From contig JAFSDK010000001.1 of NCBI GenBank assembly GCA_017436255.1, forward strand, positions 1 through 45,735: a DNA stretch of 45,735 bases, written 5' to 3'. The notes beneath the pieces are model-generated. The model saw nothing but the letters and a program-made list of their open reading frames with translations, did no database searches and was not told the DNA's origin. This document shows positions 1 through 8,064 of the stretch, piece after piece; position 1 is the stretch's first letter; every line of letters starts with the position of its first letter. The position numbers and the translations under genes are program-made. This DNA comes from Clostridia bacterium (GTDB taxonomy: Bacteria; Bacillota; Clostridia; Oscillospirales; Acutalibacteraceae).

Positions 1-1
1 A

Positions 2-262
2 GATTTCTACTGTGCTAAAGCAAGACTTGTTGTTGAACTTGACGGTGGCGGTCATTATACCCCAGAGCAAATAGAAAAAGACAAAGTTAGAACGAAAGAG
101 TTAGAGGGTATGGATTTAACAATTTTAAGGATTTGTAATTTAGATATTGACCGTAATTTCAGTGGTGTATGCGAATATATAGATTTAGCTGTTAAGAATT
201 CTCTCCCTCAGTCTTTTGCTACGCAAAAGCCAGCTCCCTCGTCAGAGGGAGCCAAGGGTTAA
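2..262 (+). CDS. DUF559 endonuclease-like protein, 3' part
   Basis: The reading frame is open from the left edge, so the N-terminus lies outside the window; 86 codons are visible. The part seen contains VVELDGGGHY followed by a D..R..EL..G....R..N pattern, the core of the DUF559 / very-short-patch-repair-like nuclease fold, in which the Glu-Leu-Asp strand carries metal-binding residues. The family is often found as stand-alone small proteins of unclear role, and no DNA target can be inferred. The last ~19 codons, from about 205, are encoded by a dispersed palindromic repeat, so the native C-terminus was probably replaced or extended by repeat insertion. Confidence 0.7.
   Translation, partial: DFYCAKARLVVELDGGGHYTPEQIEKDKVRTKELEGMDLTILRICNLDIDRNFSGVCEYIDLAVKNSLPQSFATQKPAPSSEGAKG
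205..259. repeat. Palindromic repeat, family A (CTCCCTC...GAGGGAG)
   Basis: This GC-rich imperfect palindrome starts with ctccctcagtcttttgc and ends with tcagagggagccaagg. Its inner arms, cttttgc/gcaaaag and ctccctc/gagggag, can fold. It resembles the short miniature-element-like repeats scattered through clostridial genomes, and a related element lies at 33048-33170. It overlaps the 3' end of the DUF559 gene and supplies its final codons. Confidence 0.6.
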
Positions 263-312
263 CTTGTCCCTAATTTAACACAAGCATATAATCAAACAAA
301 GGCGGTGATAAA

Positions 313-687
313 ATGTTGAAAAAATCGCGCACAACCTACGCGGTAGCGTTTGGTGTTTTACTTCTTATAGAAATAATTATTGCCCTGTTTGTTCATGATG
401 CTTTTGTTCGCCCATATATTGGGGATGTGCTTGTAACTGTGCTGCTATGTTGCTTGTGTAGAATTATTATACCCAAAGGCGTATCTGCCTTGCCGATATA
501 TGTTTTTGTTTTTGCGGCGCTTGTAGAACTTGCGCAGTACGTGAACGTTGTAAAATTATTAGGACTTGAAAATAACGCCTTTTTTTCTACAATTATCGGA
601 ACGACCTTTTCTTTTGTTGATATACTTTGTTATGCAGCAGGTTGTCTTGCTTTTTGGGTAGCAGAAAAGTGGTTGTTTAATTCTTAG
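313..687 (+). CDS. DUF2809 family membrane protein
   Basis: A 124-residue protein with about four hydrophobic segments (roughly 9-28, 36-52, 59-77 and 99-119). The N-terminal half contains FVHDAFVRPYIGDVLV, the hallmark of the DUF2809 family, small integral membrane proteins of unknown function. A purine-rich site (aaaggcgg) lies just upstream of the ATG. It appears to be transcribed alone and is followed by a hairpin terminator. Some family members look like VanZ-type proteins, but no antibiotic-related function should be assumed. The family call is fairly secure and the function is unknown. Confidence 0.8.
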   Translation: MLKKSRTTYAVAFGVLLLIEIIIALFVHDAFVRPYIGDVLVTVLLCCLCRIIIPKGVSALPIYVFVFAALVELAQYVNVVKLLGLENNAFFSTIIGTTFSFVDILCYAAGCLAFWVAEKWLFNS

Positions 688-753
688 AATTATGCTGTAA
701 TTTAATAAAGGCGGTCATAAAAATTATTTTTATGACACAAATCTCAAAAACGC

Positions 754-779
754 AACCATCCGTGAGGGTGGTTTTTATT
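754..779 (+). terminator. Rho-independent terminator after DUF2809 gene
   Basis: Stem aaccatcc/gggtggtt (one T-G wobble) with loop gtga, then a T-rich tail. An AT-only palindrome (tcataaaaa/tttttatga) sits just upstream at about 715-735. Confidence 0.65.
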
Positions 780-812
780 TTATAAAAAATTCGAATAACC
801 ACAATCAATTTA

Positions 813-841
813 TTGAAACGCAATAGGTAATATGTTACAAT
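813..841 (+). promoter_or_regulatory. SigA-type promoter of the Dabb/Ldh/malic enzyme operon
   Basis: TTGAAA at 813-818, a 17-base spacer and TACAAT at 836-841, with an extended -10 TG at 833-834. It lies 33 bases before the first gene. Confidence 0.7.
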
Positions 842-874
842 AACCATATAAAATTTTTAATAGGGGAAAGTTTT

Positions 875-1171
875 ATGGTTAAACACATTATTCTTTGGAA
901 ATTAAAAAATGAGTATAACACCGACGAGGTAAAACTCGGCATAAAGACGGGTCTTGAGGGCCTTATGGGCGTTATACCGGGTCTTCTTGAAATAAAGGTT
1001 GAAACCGAAACACTGGATTCATCAAACGCTGACGTTATGCTTTATTCGGTGTTTGAAAATGAGGCGGCGTTAAAAGGTTACGCAGTACATCCCGAGCACG
1101 TTAAGGTTGCCGACACCTTGGTGCGTCCCTTTACCGAAACACGCGCCTGCTTTGATTACGAAATTAAATAA
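875..1171 (+). CDS. Dabb family (stress-responsive alpha/beta barrel) protein
   Basis: A 98-residue protein beginning MVKHIILWKLK, the usual first strand of the Dabb (dimeric alpha-beta barrel) fold, and ending with the typical VRPFTETRACFDYE segment. Members are small cytoplasmic dimers; some act as cyclases or heme/aromatic-binding proteins in other lineages, but most bacterial ones have no known activity. It is the first gene of a four-gene run, 18 bases ahead of an Ldh-family oxidoreductase, so it may be a helper of 2-hydroxy acid metabolism. That link is inference from position only. A site aggggaaag precedes the ATG. Confidence 0.85.
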   Translation: MVKHIILWKLKNEYNTDEVKLGIKTGLEGLMGVIPGLLEIKVETETLDSSNADVMLYSVFENEAALKGYAVHPEHVKVADTLVRPFTETRACFDYEIK

Positions 1172-1189
1172 GAAAAAGGGGAAAATCTT

Positions 1190-2320
1190 ATGAAAAACAG
1201 CATAAATTATTCTTACGAGTCTTTAAAGAAATTTTGTACCGACGCTTTCTTAAAGTTCGGCTTTAATGAGAGTGAGTGCGATATTATAGTTGACGTATTG
1301 CTAACAAGTGACCTTTACGGCATTGAGTCGCACGGTATGCAGAGATTGGTTCGTTATCACAAGGGCATCGAAAAGGGTCTTATTAAGGTTGACGCTAAAC
1401 CCGAGGTTGTTTTTGAAACACCCGTATCTGCCGTAATTGAGGGCAATGACGGTATGGGTCAGTTGCTAGGACATAAGGCAATGACCATGGCGATAGAGAA
1501 GGCCAAAAAGACGGGTATGGCTATTGTATCTGTTCGCAACTCAAACCATTACGGTATTGCGGGCTATTATGCAAAAATGGCCTGTAAAGAGGGTCTTATA
1601 GGTATGTCGATGACCAACTCTGAGGCGATAATGGTGCCTACCTTTGCAAGAAAGGCTATGCTTGGCTCTAACCCCATCGCCATCGCAATGCCGGCTGAGC
1701 CGTATGACTTTTTCTTCGATGCGTCTACCACCGTTGTAACACGCGGTAAACTTGAAATTTACAATAAACTTGATAAACCCCTACCTGATATGTGGGCGCT
1801 TGATAAAGAGGGTAAAAAGAGTTCGGATGCATCAGACGTACTTAAAAATATTGTTGCCAAGGCAGGCGGCGGTATAATGCCGCTCGGTGGCGAAACCGAG
1901 CAGAGCGGTAGCCATAAGGGTTACGGTTACGGTATGTTGTGTGAGATTTTCTGTTCAATTCTTTCAATGGGTCTTACCTCAAACCATACACATATAGGCG
2001 GTAAGGGTGGCACCTGTCACGGCTTTATTGCAATAGACCCCGCAGTTTTCGGCGATGCCGATGCTATCAAAGAGCATCTTTCAACATTCCTTCAGGAACT
2101 TCGCGAAGCACCCAAGGCAGAGGGTCAAGAGCGCATCTACACCCACGGTGAAAAAGAGGTATTTGCATATAAAGACAGAATGGAAAACGGTATTGACGTT
2201 AATATTGGCACCGTTGCCGAAATGGTTGATTTGTGCAAATATTTAGGTATGGATATTAAAGAATATCTTGGCGAGCAAGCACTTGAACTCACACTTCAAA
2301 AGAGTTCTTACGATATGTAA
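1190..2320 (+). CDS. Ldh family (malate/L-lactate/ureidoglycolate) dehydrogenase
   Basis: A 376-residue member of the COG2055 family of NAD(P)-dependent 2-hydroxyacid dehydrogenases, unrelated to the classical Rossmann LDH/MDH. Seen are the ESHGMQR motif, RNSNHYGIAGYYA with the conserved His, the TNSEA..VPTF region, and the glycine-rich GGETEQSGSHKGYGYGM segment near residue 245. Substrates in the family include malate, L-lactate, ureidoglycolate, sulfolactate and 2,3-diketogulonate. The malic enzyme 15 bases downstream favours malate, since malate oxidation and decarboxylation would then be encoded side by side. Sequence alone does not settle the substrate. Full length, with site aaaaagggg upstream. 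Confidence 0.88.
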   Translation: MKNSINYSYESLKKFCTDAFLKFGFNESECDIIVDVLLTSDLYGIESHGMQRLVRYHKGIEKGLIKVDAKPEVVFETPVSAVIEGNDGMGQLLGHKAMTMAIEKAKKTGMAIVSVRNSNHYGIAGYYAKMACKEGLIGMSMTNSEAIMVPTFARKAMLGSNPIAIAMPAEPYDFFFDASTTVVTRGKLEIYNKLDKPLPDMWALDKEGKKSSDASDVLKNIVAKAGGGIMPLGGETEQSGSHKGYGYGMLCEIFCSILSMGLTSNHTHIGGKGGTCHGFIAIDPAVFGDADAIKEHLSTFLQELREAPKAEGQERIYTHGEKEVFAYKDRMENGIDVNIGTVAEMVDLCKYLGMDIKEYLGEQALELTLQKSSYDM

Positions 2321-2335
2321 CGGAGGAAAAGATTA

Positions 2336-3508
2336 ATGGATATTAAAGCACAAGCCTTAAAATGTCACGAAGAATGGCAGGGTAAAATAGAGGTAATTTC
2401 GAGAACACCCGTTAAAAATAGAGAACAATTATCTTTGGCATACACCCCCGGTGTTGCAGAGCCTTGTTTGGTGATTGAAAAGGATGTTAACAAATCGTTT
2501 GAACTGACGCGCCGCCACAACTTAGTTGCCGTTATTACCGACGGTTCGGCAGTTTTGGGTCTTGGTGATATCGGTCCCGAGGCAGGTATGCCGGTTATGG
2601 AAGGCAAATGCGCACTATTTAAAGAATTTGCTGACGTTGATGCCTTTCCGCTTTGCATAAAGAGCAAGGACGTTGACGAGCTTGTTAGAACAATTTATTT
2701 AATTTCGGGTAGTTTTGGCGGCATTAACCTAGAGGACATTGCCGCACCCCGTTGCTTTGAGGTTGAACGCAGACTTAAAGAAATTTGTGATATACCCGTA
2801 TTCCACGATGACCAACACGGTACCGCTATTGTTGTTGCCGCCGCATTGCTTAATGCATTAAAGGTGGTTAAAAAAGATATTGATAAAATCCGTGTTGTTA
2901 TTAACGGAGCAGGCAGTGCGGGTACAGCTATCGGTTTGCACCTACTTAAACTTGGTGTTGAAAATCTCGTTATGGTTGATAGATTTGGTATTATCTGCGA
3001 AGGTATGGACGGTCTTAGTGACGCCCATAAGGAACTTGCAAAAATTACCAACAAAGAGCGCTTGACGGGTGACCTTGCGTGCGCTTTAAAGGGTGCCGAC
3101 GTATTTATCGGTGTGTCTGCGCCTAACATTGTTTCAAGCGAAATGGTATCTACCATGGCGGCAGGTTCAATCGTATTCCCGATGGCAAACCCTGTACCCG
3201 AAATTTTACCAGATTTAGCAAAAGAAGGTGGCGCGGCAGTTGTTGGTACAGGTCGTTCGGACTATCCTAACCAGATTAACAACGTGCTCGCATTCCCGGG
3301 TATTTTCCGCGGTGCTTTGGACGTACGTGCAAGTGATATAAATGACGAAATGAAGATGGCGGCATCCTATGCTATAGCAGGTCTTGTAACAGAGGATGAA
3401 CTAAATGCCGAGTATATTTTGCCGATGGCATTTGATGAAAGAATAGGCAAAACCGTTGCCGCGGCAGTAGCCGAAGCGGCAAGAAAAAGCGGCGTTGCAA
3501 GACTGTAA
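2336..3508 (+). CDS. NAD(P)-dependent malic enzyme (short form)
   Basis: A 390-residue short-form malic enzyme that oxidatively decarboxylates L-malate to pyruvate and CO2. Visible are the YTPGVAEPC tyrosine motif (about residue 36), the GLGDIGPEAGMPVMEGK loop, a lysine in DAFPLCIKS, the metal-ligand segment FHDDQHGTAIV, and a Rossmann dinucleotide site INGAGSAGTAIG. It has a strong ribosome site (cggagg) and sits 15 bases after the Ldh-family gene. The reaction could run toward pyruvate to feed fermentation. NAD versus NADP preference cannot be read reliably here. No C-terminal phosphotransacetylase domain is present, unlike long MaeB proteins. Confidence 0.92.
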   Translation: MDIKAQALKCHEEWQGKIEVISRTPVKNREQLSLAYTPGVAEPCLVIEKDVNKSFELTRRHNLVAVITDGSAVLGLGDIGPEAGMPVMEGKCALFKEFADVDAFPLCIKSKDVDELVRTIYLISGSFGGINLEDIAAPRCFEVERRLKEICDIPVFHDDQHGTAIVVAAALLNALKVVKKDIDKIRVVINGAGSAGTAIGLHLLKLGVENLVMVDRFGIICEGMDGLSDAHKELAKITNKERLTGDLACALKGADVFIGVSAPNIVSSEMVSTMAAGSIVFPMANPVPEILPDLAKEGGAAVVGTGRSDYPNQINNVLAFPGIFRGALDVRASDINDEMKMAASYAIAGLVTEDELNAEYILPMAFDERIGKTVAAAVAEAARKSGVARL

Positions 3509-3538
3509 AAAGCGGCGTTATAGCGGGGGATAAAAGGT

Positions 3539-4339
3539 ATGTTTTTAACTAAAAAGGCACTTTTTAAAATTTGGTTTATCACAATCACTTATGCCGTTTT
3601 CGGTGTGATTTGGTTTCTTATGCCTATAGTACATACGGCTTTGCGCTCTGACAGTGTGCGATATGTTGTTTTTGGAATAATCTTTTTACTTCTCAGTGTG
3701 TTTTTTTATAAATGGGGCAGATTTGCCGAAGGAAAAGGCAAATTGCTAAGCAAGGGTAAAAAACTGATTCATTACGAACTTCGTCCCGCCGAGTTTATAC
3801 GTTTGTATGAAGAATCGCGCGATTGTCCCGACAACGTTATATCAAAACCTGATTTTGATGTGTTATGGGTGGTGTTGTCTGCGTATGACGTGTTGGATGA
3901 CGTTGAACGCGAATTTGAAGCCCTTGAACAGATGAGCATTGTCGCCCCCGAAAAGAAAAAACCGCTTGTAAAAATTTTGAAGGCGTCGATGTTATTCGAC
4001 AAGGGAAGAACAGAAGAAGCCGAATCCCTTTATTTCGAAGTGTTAAATGGTAAAAAAGATTTAACGACTATGGCAACGTTAGACGTTCTTGCCAAATGCG
4101 ATAGGGCGAAGGCAATGGGAGATTATGCGACGGCTGAAGCATATTACCGTCAAAAACTTATTAAATCTTTTCCAAAAAATACACCCTTGGATATCATTTT
4201 GGCACGTTTTAGTTTAGCTGAAATTTGTTGTAAGACCGACAGGAAAGAGGAGGCTAAAGAGCATTTTAATTATTGCGTAGAAAACGGTGGCGAAACCTCA
4301 ATGGCATCAACGGCACGTGAAATGTTGGAAAAGTTATAA
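3539..4339 (+). CDS. Membrane-anchored TPR-like hypothetical protein
   Basis: A 266-residue protein not recognised by name. Two adjacent hydrophobic segments (about 10-30 and 38-56) form a membrane hairpin. The remaining ~200 residues are helical with TPR-like pairs, for example KASMLFDKGRTEEAESLYFE and AEAYYRQKL..F..., followed by SLAEICCKTDRKEEAKEHF. This architecture fits a cytoplasmic TPR scaffold anchored to the membrane. It closes the operon with the malic enzyme (30-base gap) and is followed at once by a terminator. A ggggg site lies 9 bases before the chosen ATG. Partner and function are unknown. Confidence 0.75.
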   Translation: MFLTKKALFKIWFITITYAVFGVIWFLMPIVHTALRSDSVRYVVFGIIFLLLSVFFYKWGRFAEGKGKLLSKGKKLIHYELRPAEFIRLYEESRDCPDNVISKPDFDVLWVVLSAYDVLDDVEREFEALEQMSIVAPEKKKPLVKILKASMLFDKGRTEEAESLYFEVLNGKKDLTTMATLDVLAKCDRAKAMGDYATAEAYYRQKLIKSFPKNTPLDIILARFSLAEICCKTDRKEEAKEHFNYCVENGGETSMASTAREMLEKL

Positions 4340-4355
4340 AAAACATATAAAAAAG

Positions 4356-4382
4356 CACTCGTTTATTAACGAGTGTTTTTTT
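4356..4382 (+). terminator. Terminator closing the Dabb-to-TPR operon
   Basis: Perfect 8-base stem cactcgtt/aacgagtg with a four-base loop, followed by seven T residues. Confidence 0.85.
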
Positions 4383-4467
4383 GTTGTATGCGGTACATTG
4401 TTTTCAATTATAAAATCAAGCAGTATGTTTATAAGTTCGTTCTGCGAACGAGTTGTTGCTTCTGCCA

Positions 4468-4495
4468 AGCGGAGTGAAAATTCACTCCGCTTTTT
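4468..4495. terminator. Second hairpin in the etfB upstream gap
   Basis: An 11-base perfect stem (4468-4478 with 4481-4491) followed by five Ts on the plus strand. No gene ends close by, so it may be a backup terminator, part of a repeat, or the end of a short transcript. The 284-base gap otherwise holds only the first terminator, a ribbon-helix-helix-like minus-strand reading frame discussed under findings, and the etfB promoter. Confidence 0.45.
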
Positions 4496-4558
4496 ACATT
4501 TGCACACGGTGATTTTAAAAATAAATCAAATGTTTTTTAAAGTGGGCAGCTTATTTTA

Positions 4559-4587
4559 TTGCCAAATTCAATAAAACATGTTATAAT
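4559..4587 (+). promoter_or_regulatory. SigA-type promoter of the Etf-lactate dehydrogenase operon
   Basis: TTGCCA at 4559-4564, a 17-base spacer, and perfect TATAAT at 4582-4587, 36 bases ahead of etfB. Confidence 0.75.
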
Positions 4588-4622
4588 AAGTGTAAGTTTT
4601 TTATGAAAAATGGAGGAAGGCA

Positions 4623-5411
4623 ATGAATATTTTAGTTTGTGTTAAACAGGTTCCCGGTTCAAACAACGTAGAGGTTGATCCTGTTACGGGCGTACTAAAA
4701 AGAAATGGTGTTCAAAGCAAGATAAATCCTTACGATTTATACGCCATTGAAACGGCTCTTTGTTTAACTGAAAAATATGGTGGTGTAGTTGAAAGTATTA
4801 CTATGGGTCCGCCACAAGCAAAAGCGGTAATTGAGGAGACTGTTTGTATGGGTGCTGTGGGCGGTACTGTTCTTAGCGACCGAAAGTTTGCGGGCGCCGA
4901 CGTTTTAGCTACGGCATACACGCTCAGCCAAGGAATAAGAAAGTGCGGCAAATACGATATAATTTTTTGCGGAAAGCAGACTACCGACGGCGACACCGCA
5001 CAGGTCGGCGCAGAACTTGCGGAATATCTTAACATTCCTAATATATCAAACGTTTTATCAATAGATGATATTAGCGACGGCAAGGTATATCTTACTGCAA
5101 GTCTTGATGAAAAAATCGTTAAACAGAGTGTCACTTTGCCTTGTCTTATCTCGGTTGACGGTGATATAAATACCCCGAGGTTACCGTCTTATAAGGTGAA
5201 AAAACAACTCAAAGATGATGCGGTTAAAATATTGACCTTTGCAGATTTTGATGACGTTAATCGTGATAATTACGGACTTATGGGTTCTGCAACGCAGGTT
5301 GAAAGAATTTTTCCACCGGCAAAAAATGATGAAAAGCATAATATTGAGGGTGACGAACTTTCGCAAGCCGAGCAGCTTTTTGAACTTCTCAAGGCTAAAA
5401 AGATTATATAA
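4623..5411 (+). CDS. etfB: Electron transfer flavoprotein beta subunit (LctB-type)
   Basis: A 262-residue Etf beta subunit beginning MNILVCVKQVPGSN, with the GKQTTDGDTAQVG and AELAEYLNIP segments of the family and the LPCLISVDGDINTPRLPSY signature near residue 180. It pairs with EtfA to form a soluble flavin dimer. In confurcating Etf complexes the beta subunit binds NAD and the bifurcating FAD. Position ahead of a ferredoxin-extended EtfA and a GlcD-like dehydrogenase points to the lactate dehydrogenase-Etf complex known from Acetobacterium woodii (LctBCD), which oxidises lactate with NAD while consuming reduced ferredoxin. The assignment to lactate is inference. Strong site tggagg, 12 bases ahead of etfA. 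Confidence 0.92.
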   Translation: MNILVCVKQVPGSNNVEVDPVTGVLKRNGVQSKINPYDLYAIETALCLTEKYGGVVESITMGPPQAKAVIEETVCMGAVGGTVLSDRKFAGADVLATAYTLSQGIRKCGKYDIIFCGKQTTDGDTAQVGAELAEYLNIPNISNVLSIDDISDGKVYLTASLDEKIVKQSVTLPCLISVDGDINTPRLPSYKVKKQLKDDAVKILTFADFDDVNRDNYGLMGSATQVERIFPPAKNDEKHNIEGDELSQAEQLFELLKAKKII

Positions 5412-5423
5412 GGAGGATATGTT

Positions 5424-6608
5424 ATGGGAAGACTTGTTATAAATAATGATCGTCTAACGCCTGAAAAGGCCGAAAATATAATAAAGGTTTGTCCGTTCGG
5501 CGCTATCTCTTATGTAGATAATAAATTAGATATATCCTCTGCTTGTAAAATCTGTAAAATTTGTGTTCGTAGGGGCGAGGGTGTTATTGAATTTATTGAG
5601 GACGAAATAACACTTGATAAATCGTTGTGGAAGGGCATATGTGTTTACGCTGATTGCGCGGCAGGAAAAATACATCGTGTTACATATGAGCTTATCGGCA
5701 AAGCGCACGAACTTGCGAAGGTAACGGGACATCCGGTATATGCTCTTCTTATAGGTTGTGGCACACAAGAAAATGCACAAACACTATTGAGGTATGGTGT
5801 TGACAAGGTGTTCGTGTATGATAATCCTGAGTTTAAAGATTTTAGAATAGAGCCGTATACGGCGGCATTTTGCGATTTTATAGAGAAATACAAGCCATCA
5901 TCGGTATTGGTGGGAGCAACCAATCTTGGTCGACAGTTAGCGCCACGTGTTGCAGCGCGAAGACGTGCGGGACTTACGGCAGACTGCACGGTGCTTGAAA
6001 TGAAAGAAAATACCGATTTGGTTCAAATAAGACCGGCTTTTGGCGGAAATATAATGGCGCAAATTATTTCACCAAATACAAGACCACAGTTTTGCACCGC
6101 TAGATACAAGGTGTTTAACGAGCCAAAGCCTGTGGATAATCCAACAGGTGAAATTGTTAGAATGGAAACGACACCCGATATGTTGGCATCATCGGTTGAA
6201 GTGCTGAGTTCTACGGTTAAGCCTACCGATATTGATATTTCTGAGGCTGATATAATTGTTGCTATAGGCAGAGGCGCAGCGAACGAATCTATGCGTGAGT
6301 CAGCAAAGGAACTTGCCGATTTGCTTGGCGGCGTAGTTGCTTGCACAAGACCGCTTGCTGAAGAAAATATATTTGATGCTAAGCATCAAATTGGCCTTTC
6401 AGGCAGAACAGTTAAACCAAAGCTTATTATATGTTTGGGTATTTCAGGTGCGGTTCAATTTACTGCGGGCATGAAATCATCCGACTGTATTATAGCAATA
6501 AACACCGATGCTAATGCGCCGATATTTGACGTAGCACATTACTGTGTGGTTGGCGACGTTAGCAAAATCGTGCCAAAATGGATTGAAATTATAAAGGAGG
6601 CACAATGA
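5424..6608 (+). CDS. etfA: Electron transfer flavoprotein alpha subunit with ferredoxin-like N-terminus (LctC-type)
   Basis: A 394-residue alpha subunit, longer than plain EtfA because of an N-terminal iron-sulfur domain of about 60 residues. Cys23 (in CP) together with C41-x2-C44-x2-C47 supplies four cysteines, a permuted ferredoxin-type motif that fits one [4Fe-4S] cluster. The C-terminal third carries the FAD-binding signature of EtfA, including [12 protein letters not shown] and the [15 protein letters not shown] stretch. The extra cluster is typical of Etf proteins that work with ferredoxin, as in the lactate dehydrogenase complex. Strong site aaggagg. The stop codon overlaps the start of the dehydrogenase gene, so the two are translationally coupled. 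Confidence 0.93.
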   Translation: MGRLVINNDRLTPEKAENIIKVCPFGAISYVDNKLDISSACKICKICVRRGEGVIEFIEDEITLDKSLWKGICVYADCAAGKIHRVTYELIGKAHELAKVTGHPVYALLIGCGTQENAQTLLRYGVDKVFVYDNPEFKDFRIEPYTAAFCDFIEKYKPSSVLVGATNLGRQLAPRVAARRRAGLTADCTVLEMKENTDLVQIRPAFGGNIMAQIISPNTRPQFCTARYKVFNEPKPVDNPTGEIVRMETTPDMLASSVEVLSSTVKPTDIDISEADIIVAIGRGAANESMRESAKELADLLGGVVACTRPLAEENIFDAKHQIGLSGRTVKPKLIICLGISGAVQFTAGMKSSDCIIAINTDANAPIFDVAHYCVVGDVSKIVPKWIEIIKEAQ

Positions 6609-8002
6609 TGTATAACAAGGTAACGCAAAAAGATGTTAGTGATTTAAAGAAAATCGTCGGTGAATCTGACGTACTTTTCGGCGAGGAAATAAGTACCGAT
6701 TATGCCCACGATGAACTTGGTGGTATAGAAAAAATGCCTGAGGCGTTGGTACGGGTTGTTTCAACCGAGCAGGTATCTGAAATTATGAAACTTGCATATG
6801 AAAGAAACATACCGGTTACTGTACGAGGTAGCGGCACGGGGCTTGTTGGCTCTGCGGTAGCGGTTGAGGGTGGTATACTGCTCGAAACTACAAAGATGAA
6901 TAAAATACTGGCACTTGATAAGGATAATTCTACAATTACCGTTCAACCCGGTGTTTTACTTATGGAACTTGCCGCTTTTGCCGAAGAAAATGAGTTTCTT
7001 TATCCGCCTGATCCGGGTGAAAAATCTGCCACTATAGGTGGTAATATTTCTACCAACGCAGGCGGTATGAGGGCGGTTAAATACGGCGTGACTCGAGATT
7101 ACGTGCGTTCGCTTACTGTTGTAATGCCCAATGGCGAAATTTTAACGTTGGGTGGTGCGGTTGCCAAAAACAGTTCCGGTTACAGTCTTAAGGACTTAGT
7201 AATAGGTTCTGAGGGTACGCTTTGTATTATTTGTGAAGCGGTGTTAAAGTTAGTGCCGTTGCCTAAAGTTTCAATAAGTTTGCTTGTGCCCTTTAAAGAT
7301 AGGCGCAGTGCTATTGAGGCGGTGCCAAAGATTATACGTTCAAAGGTAATTCCTACGGCGGTTGAATATATGTCGCGCGACACAATCGTTTTCTCTGAAA
7401 ATTATCTCGGCAAGAAGTTCCCCGACATTAAAAATGATGCCTACATACTTTTGACGTTTGACGGCAATAGTGATGAACAGGTTGAAAATGATATGCGTAT
7501 TGTAGCAGATCTTTGTTTGGAGATAGGTGCAATAGACGTTTATATCGTTGACACCGATGAGCGCAAAAAATCGGTATGGTCGGCGCGCGGAGCCTTTTTG
7601 GAGGCCATCAAGGCATCGACTACAGAGATGGATGAGTGCGACGTGGTTGTGCCCGTAAATAAAATAGATGAATTTATAAAATATACCCACGCTCTAGCCG
7701 AGGAACATGGCATTAGAATACCGAGCTTTGGTCATGCGGGCGATGGAAATCTACACATATATATCTGCCGCGATGACCTTTCGGAAGAAGATTGGCAAAA
7801 GACATTGCAGGTTTGCTTTGACAGTATGTACGAAATGGCCGAAAAAATGGGCGGTCTTGTGTCGGGCGAGCACGGCATAGGATATGCCAAAAAAGAATAT
7901 ATGAAGAAGCAATATGGTGACACTCCCATAGCACTTATGCAGGGAATTAAAAAGGTTTTTGACGAGAAAAACATATTAAACCCCGGTAAAATATGCTTCT
8001 AA
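6605..8002 (+). CDS. lctD: FAD-linked lactate dehydrogenase of the Etf complex (GlcD/LctD family)
   Basis: A 465-residue FAD-binding (PCMH/VAO-type) dehydrogenase of the GlcD family. Seen are the flavin-binding segments [16 protein letters not shown] and [20 protein letters not shown], the [13 protein letters not shown] active-site histidines, and the C-terminal [13 protein letters not shown] and LNPGKI signatures. With etfB and etfA upstream it makes the three-gene set of the electron-confurcating lactate dehydrogenase. D-lactate or another 2-hydroxy acid such as glycolate or 2-hydroxyglutarate would also fit. The tandem ATG at 6605 and 6608 leaves the start open; 6608 has the better 7-base spacing from aaaggagg. 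No lactate permease or racemase gene follows; a terminator does. Confidence 0.88.
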   Translation: MMYNKVTQKDVSDLKKIVGESDVLFGEEISTDYAHDELGGIEKMPEALVRVVSTEQVSEIMKLAYERNIPVTVRGSGTGLVGSAVAVEGGILLETTKMNKILALDKDNSTITVQPGVLLMELAAFAEENEFLYPPDPGEKSATIGGNISTNAGGMRAVKYGVTRDYVRSLTVVMPNGEILTLGGAVAKNSSGYSLKDLVIGSEGTLCIICEAVLKLVPLPKVSISLLVPFKDRRSAIEAVPKIIRSKVIPTAVEYMSRDTIVFSENYLGKKFPDIKNDAYILLTFDGNSDEQVENDMRIVADLCLEIGAIDVYIVDTDERKKSVWSARGAFLEAIKASTTEMDECDVVVPVNKIDEFIKYTHALAEEHGIRIPSFGHAGDGNLHIYICRDDLSEEDWQKTLQVCFDSMYEMAEKMGGLVSGEHGIGYAKKEYMKKQYGDTPIALMQGIKKVFDEKNILNPGKICF

Positions 8003-8025
8003 AGAAATGATAAAAAATTAAAAAG

Positions 8026-8052
8026 GCACTCGATTTTTATCGAGTGCTTTTT
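8026..8052. terminator. Bidirectional terminator between lctD and Gfo/Idh gene
   Basis: A 9-base perfect stem gcactcgat/atcgagtgc with loop tttt. T-runs lie on both sides, so it can serve the plus-strand Etf operon and the convergent minus-strand gene. Confidence 0.85.
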
Positions 8053-8064
8053 ATTTTCGTAATA

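Noticed and set aside
205-259. CRISPR repeat
   Set aside because: Single palindromic copy at each site, no spacers or regular array, no cas genes.
7180-7974. Minus-strand frames opposite lctD
   Set aside because: Shadow frames of a well-supported plus-strand gene with continuous domain coverage.
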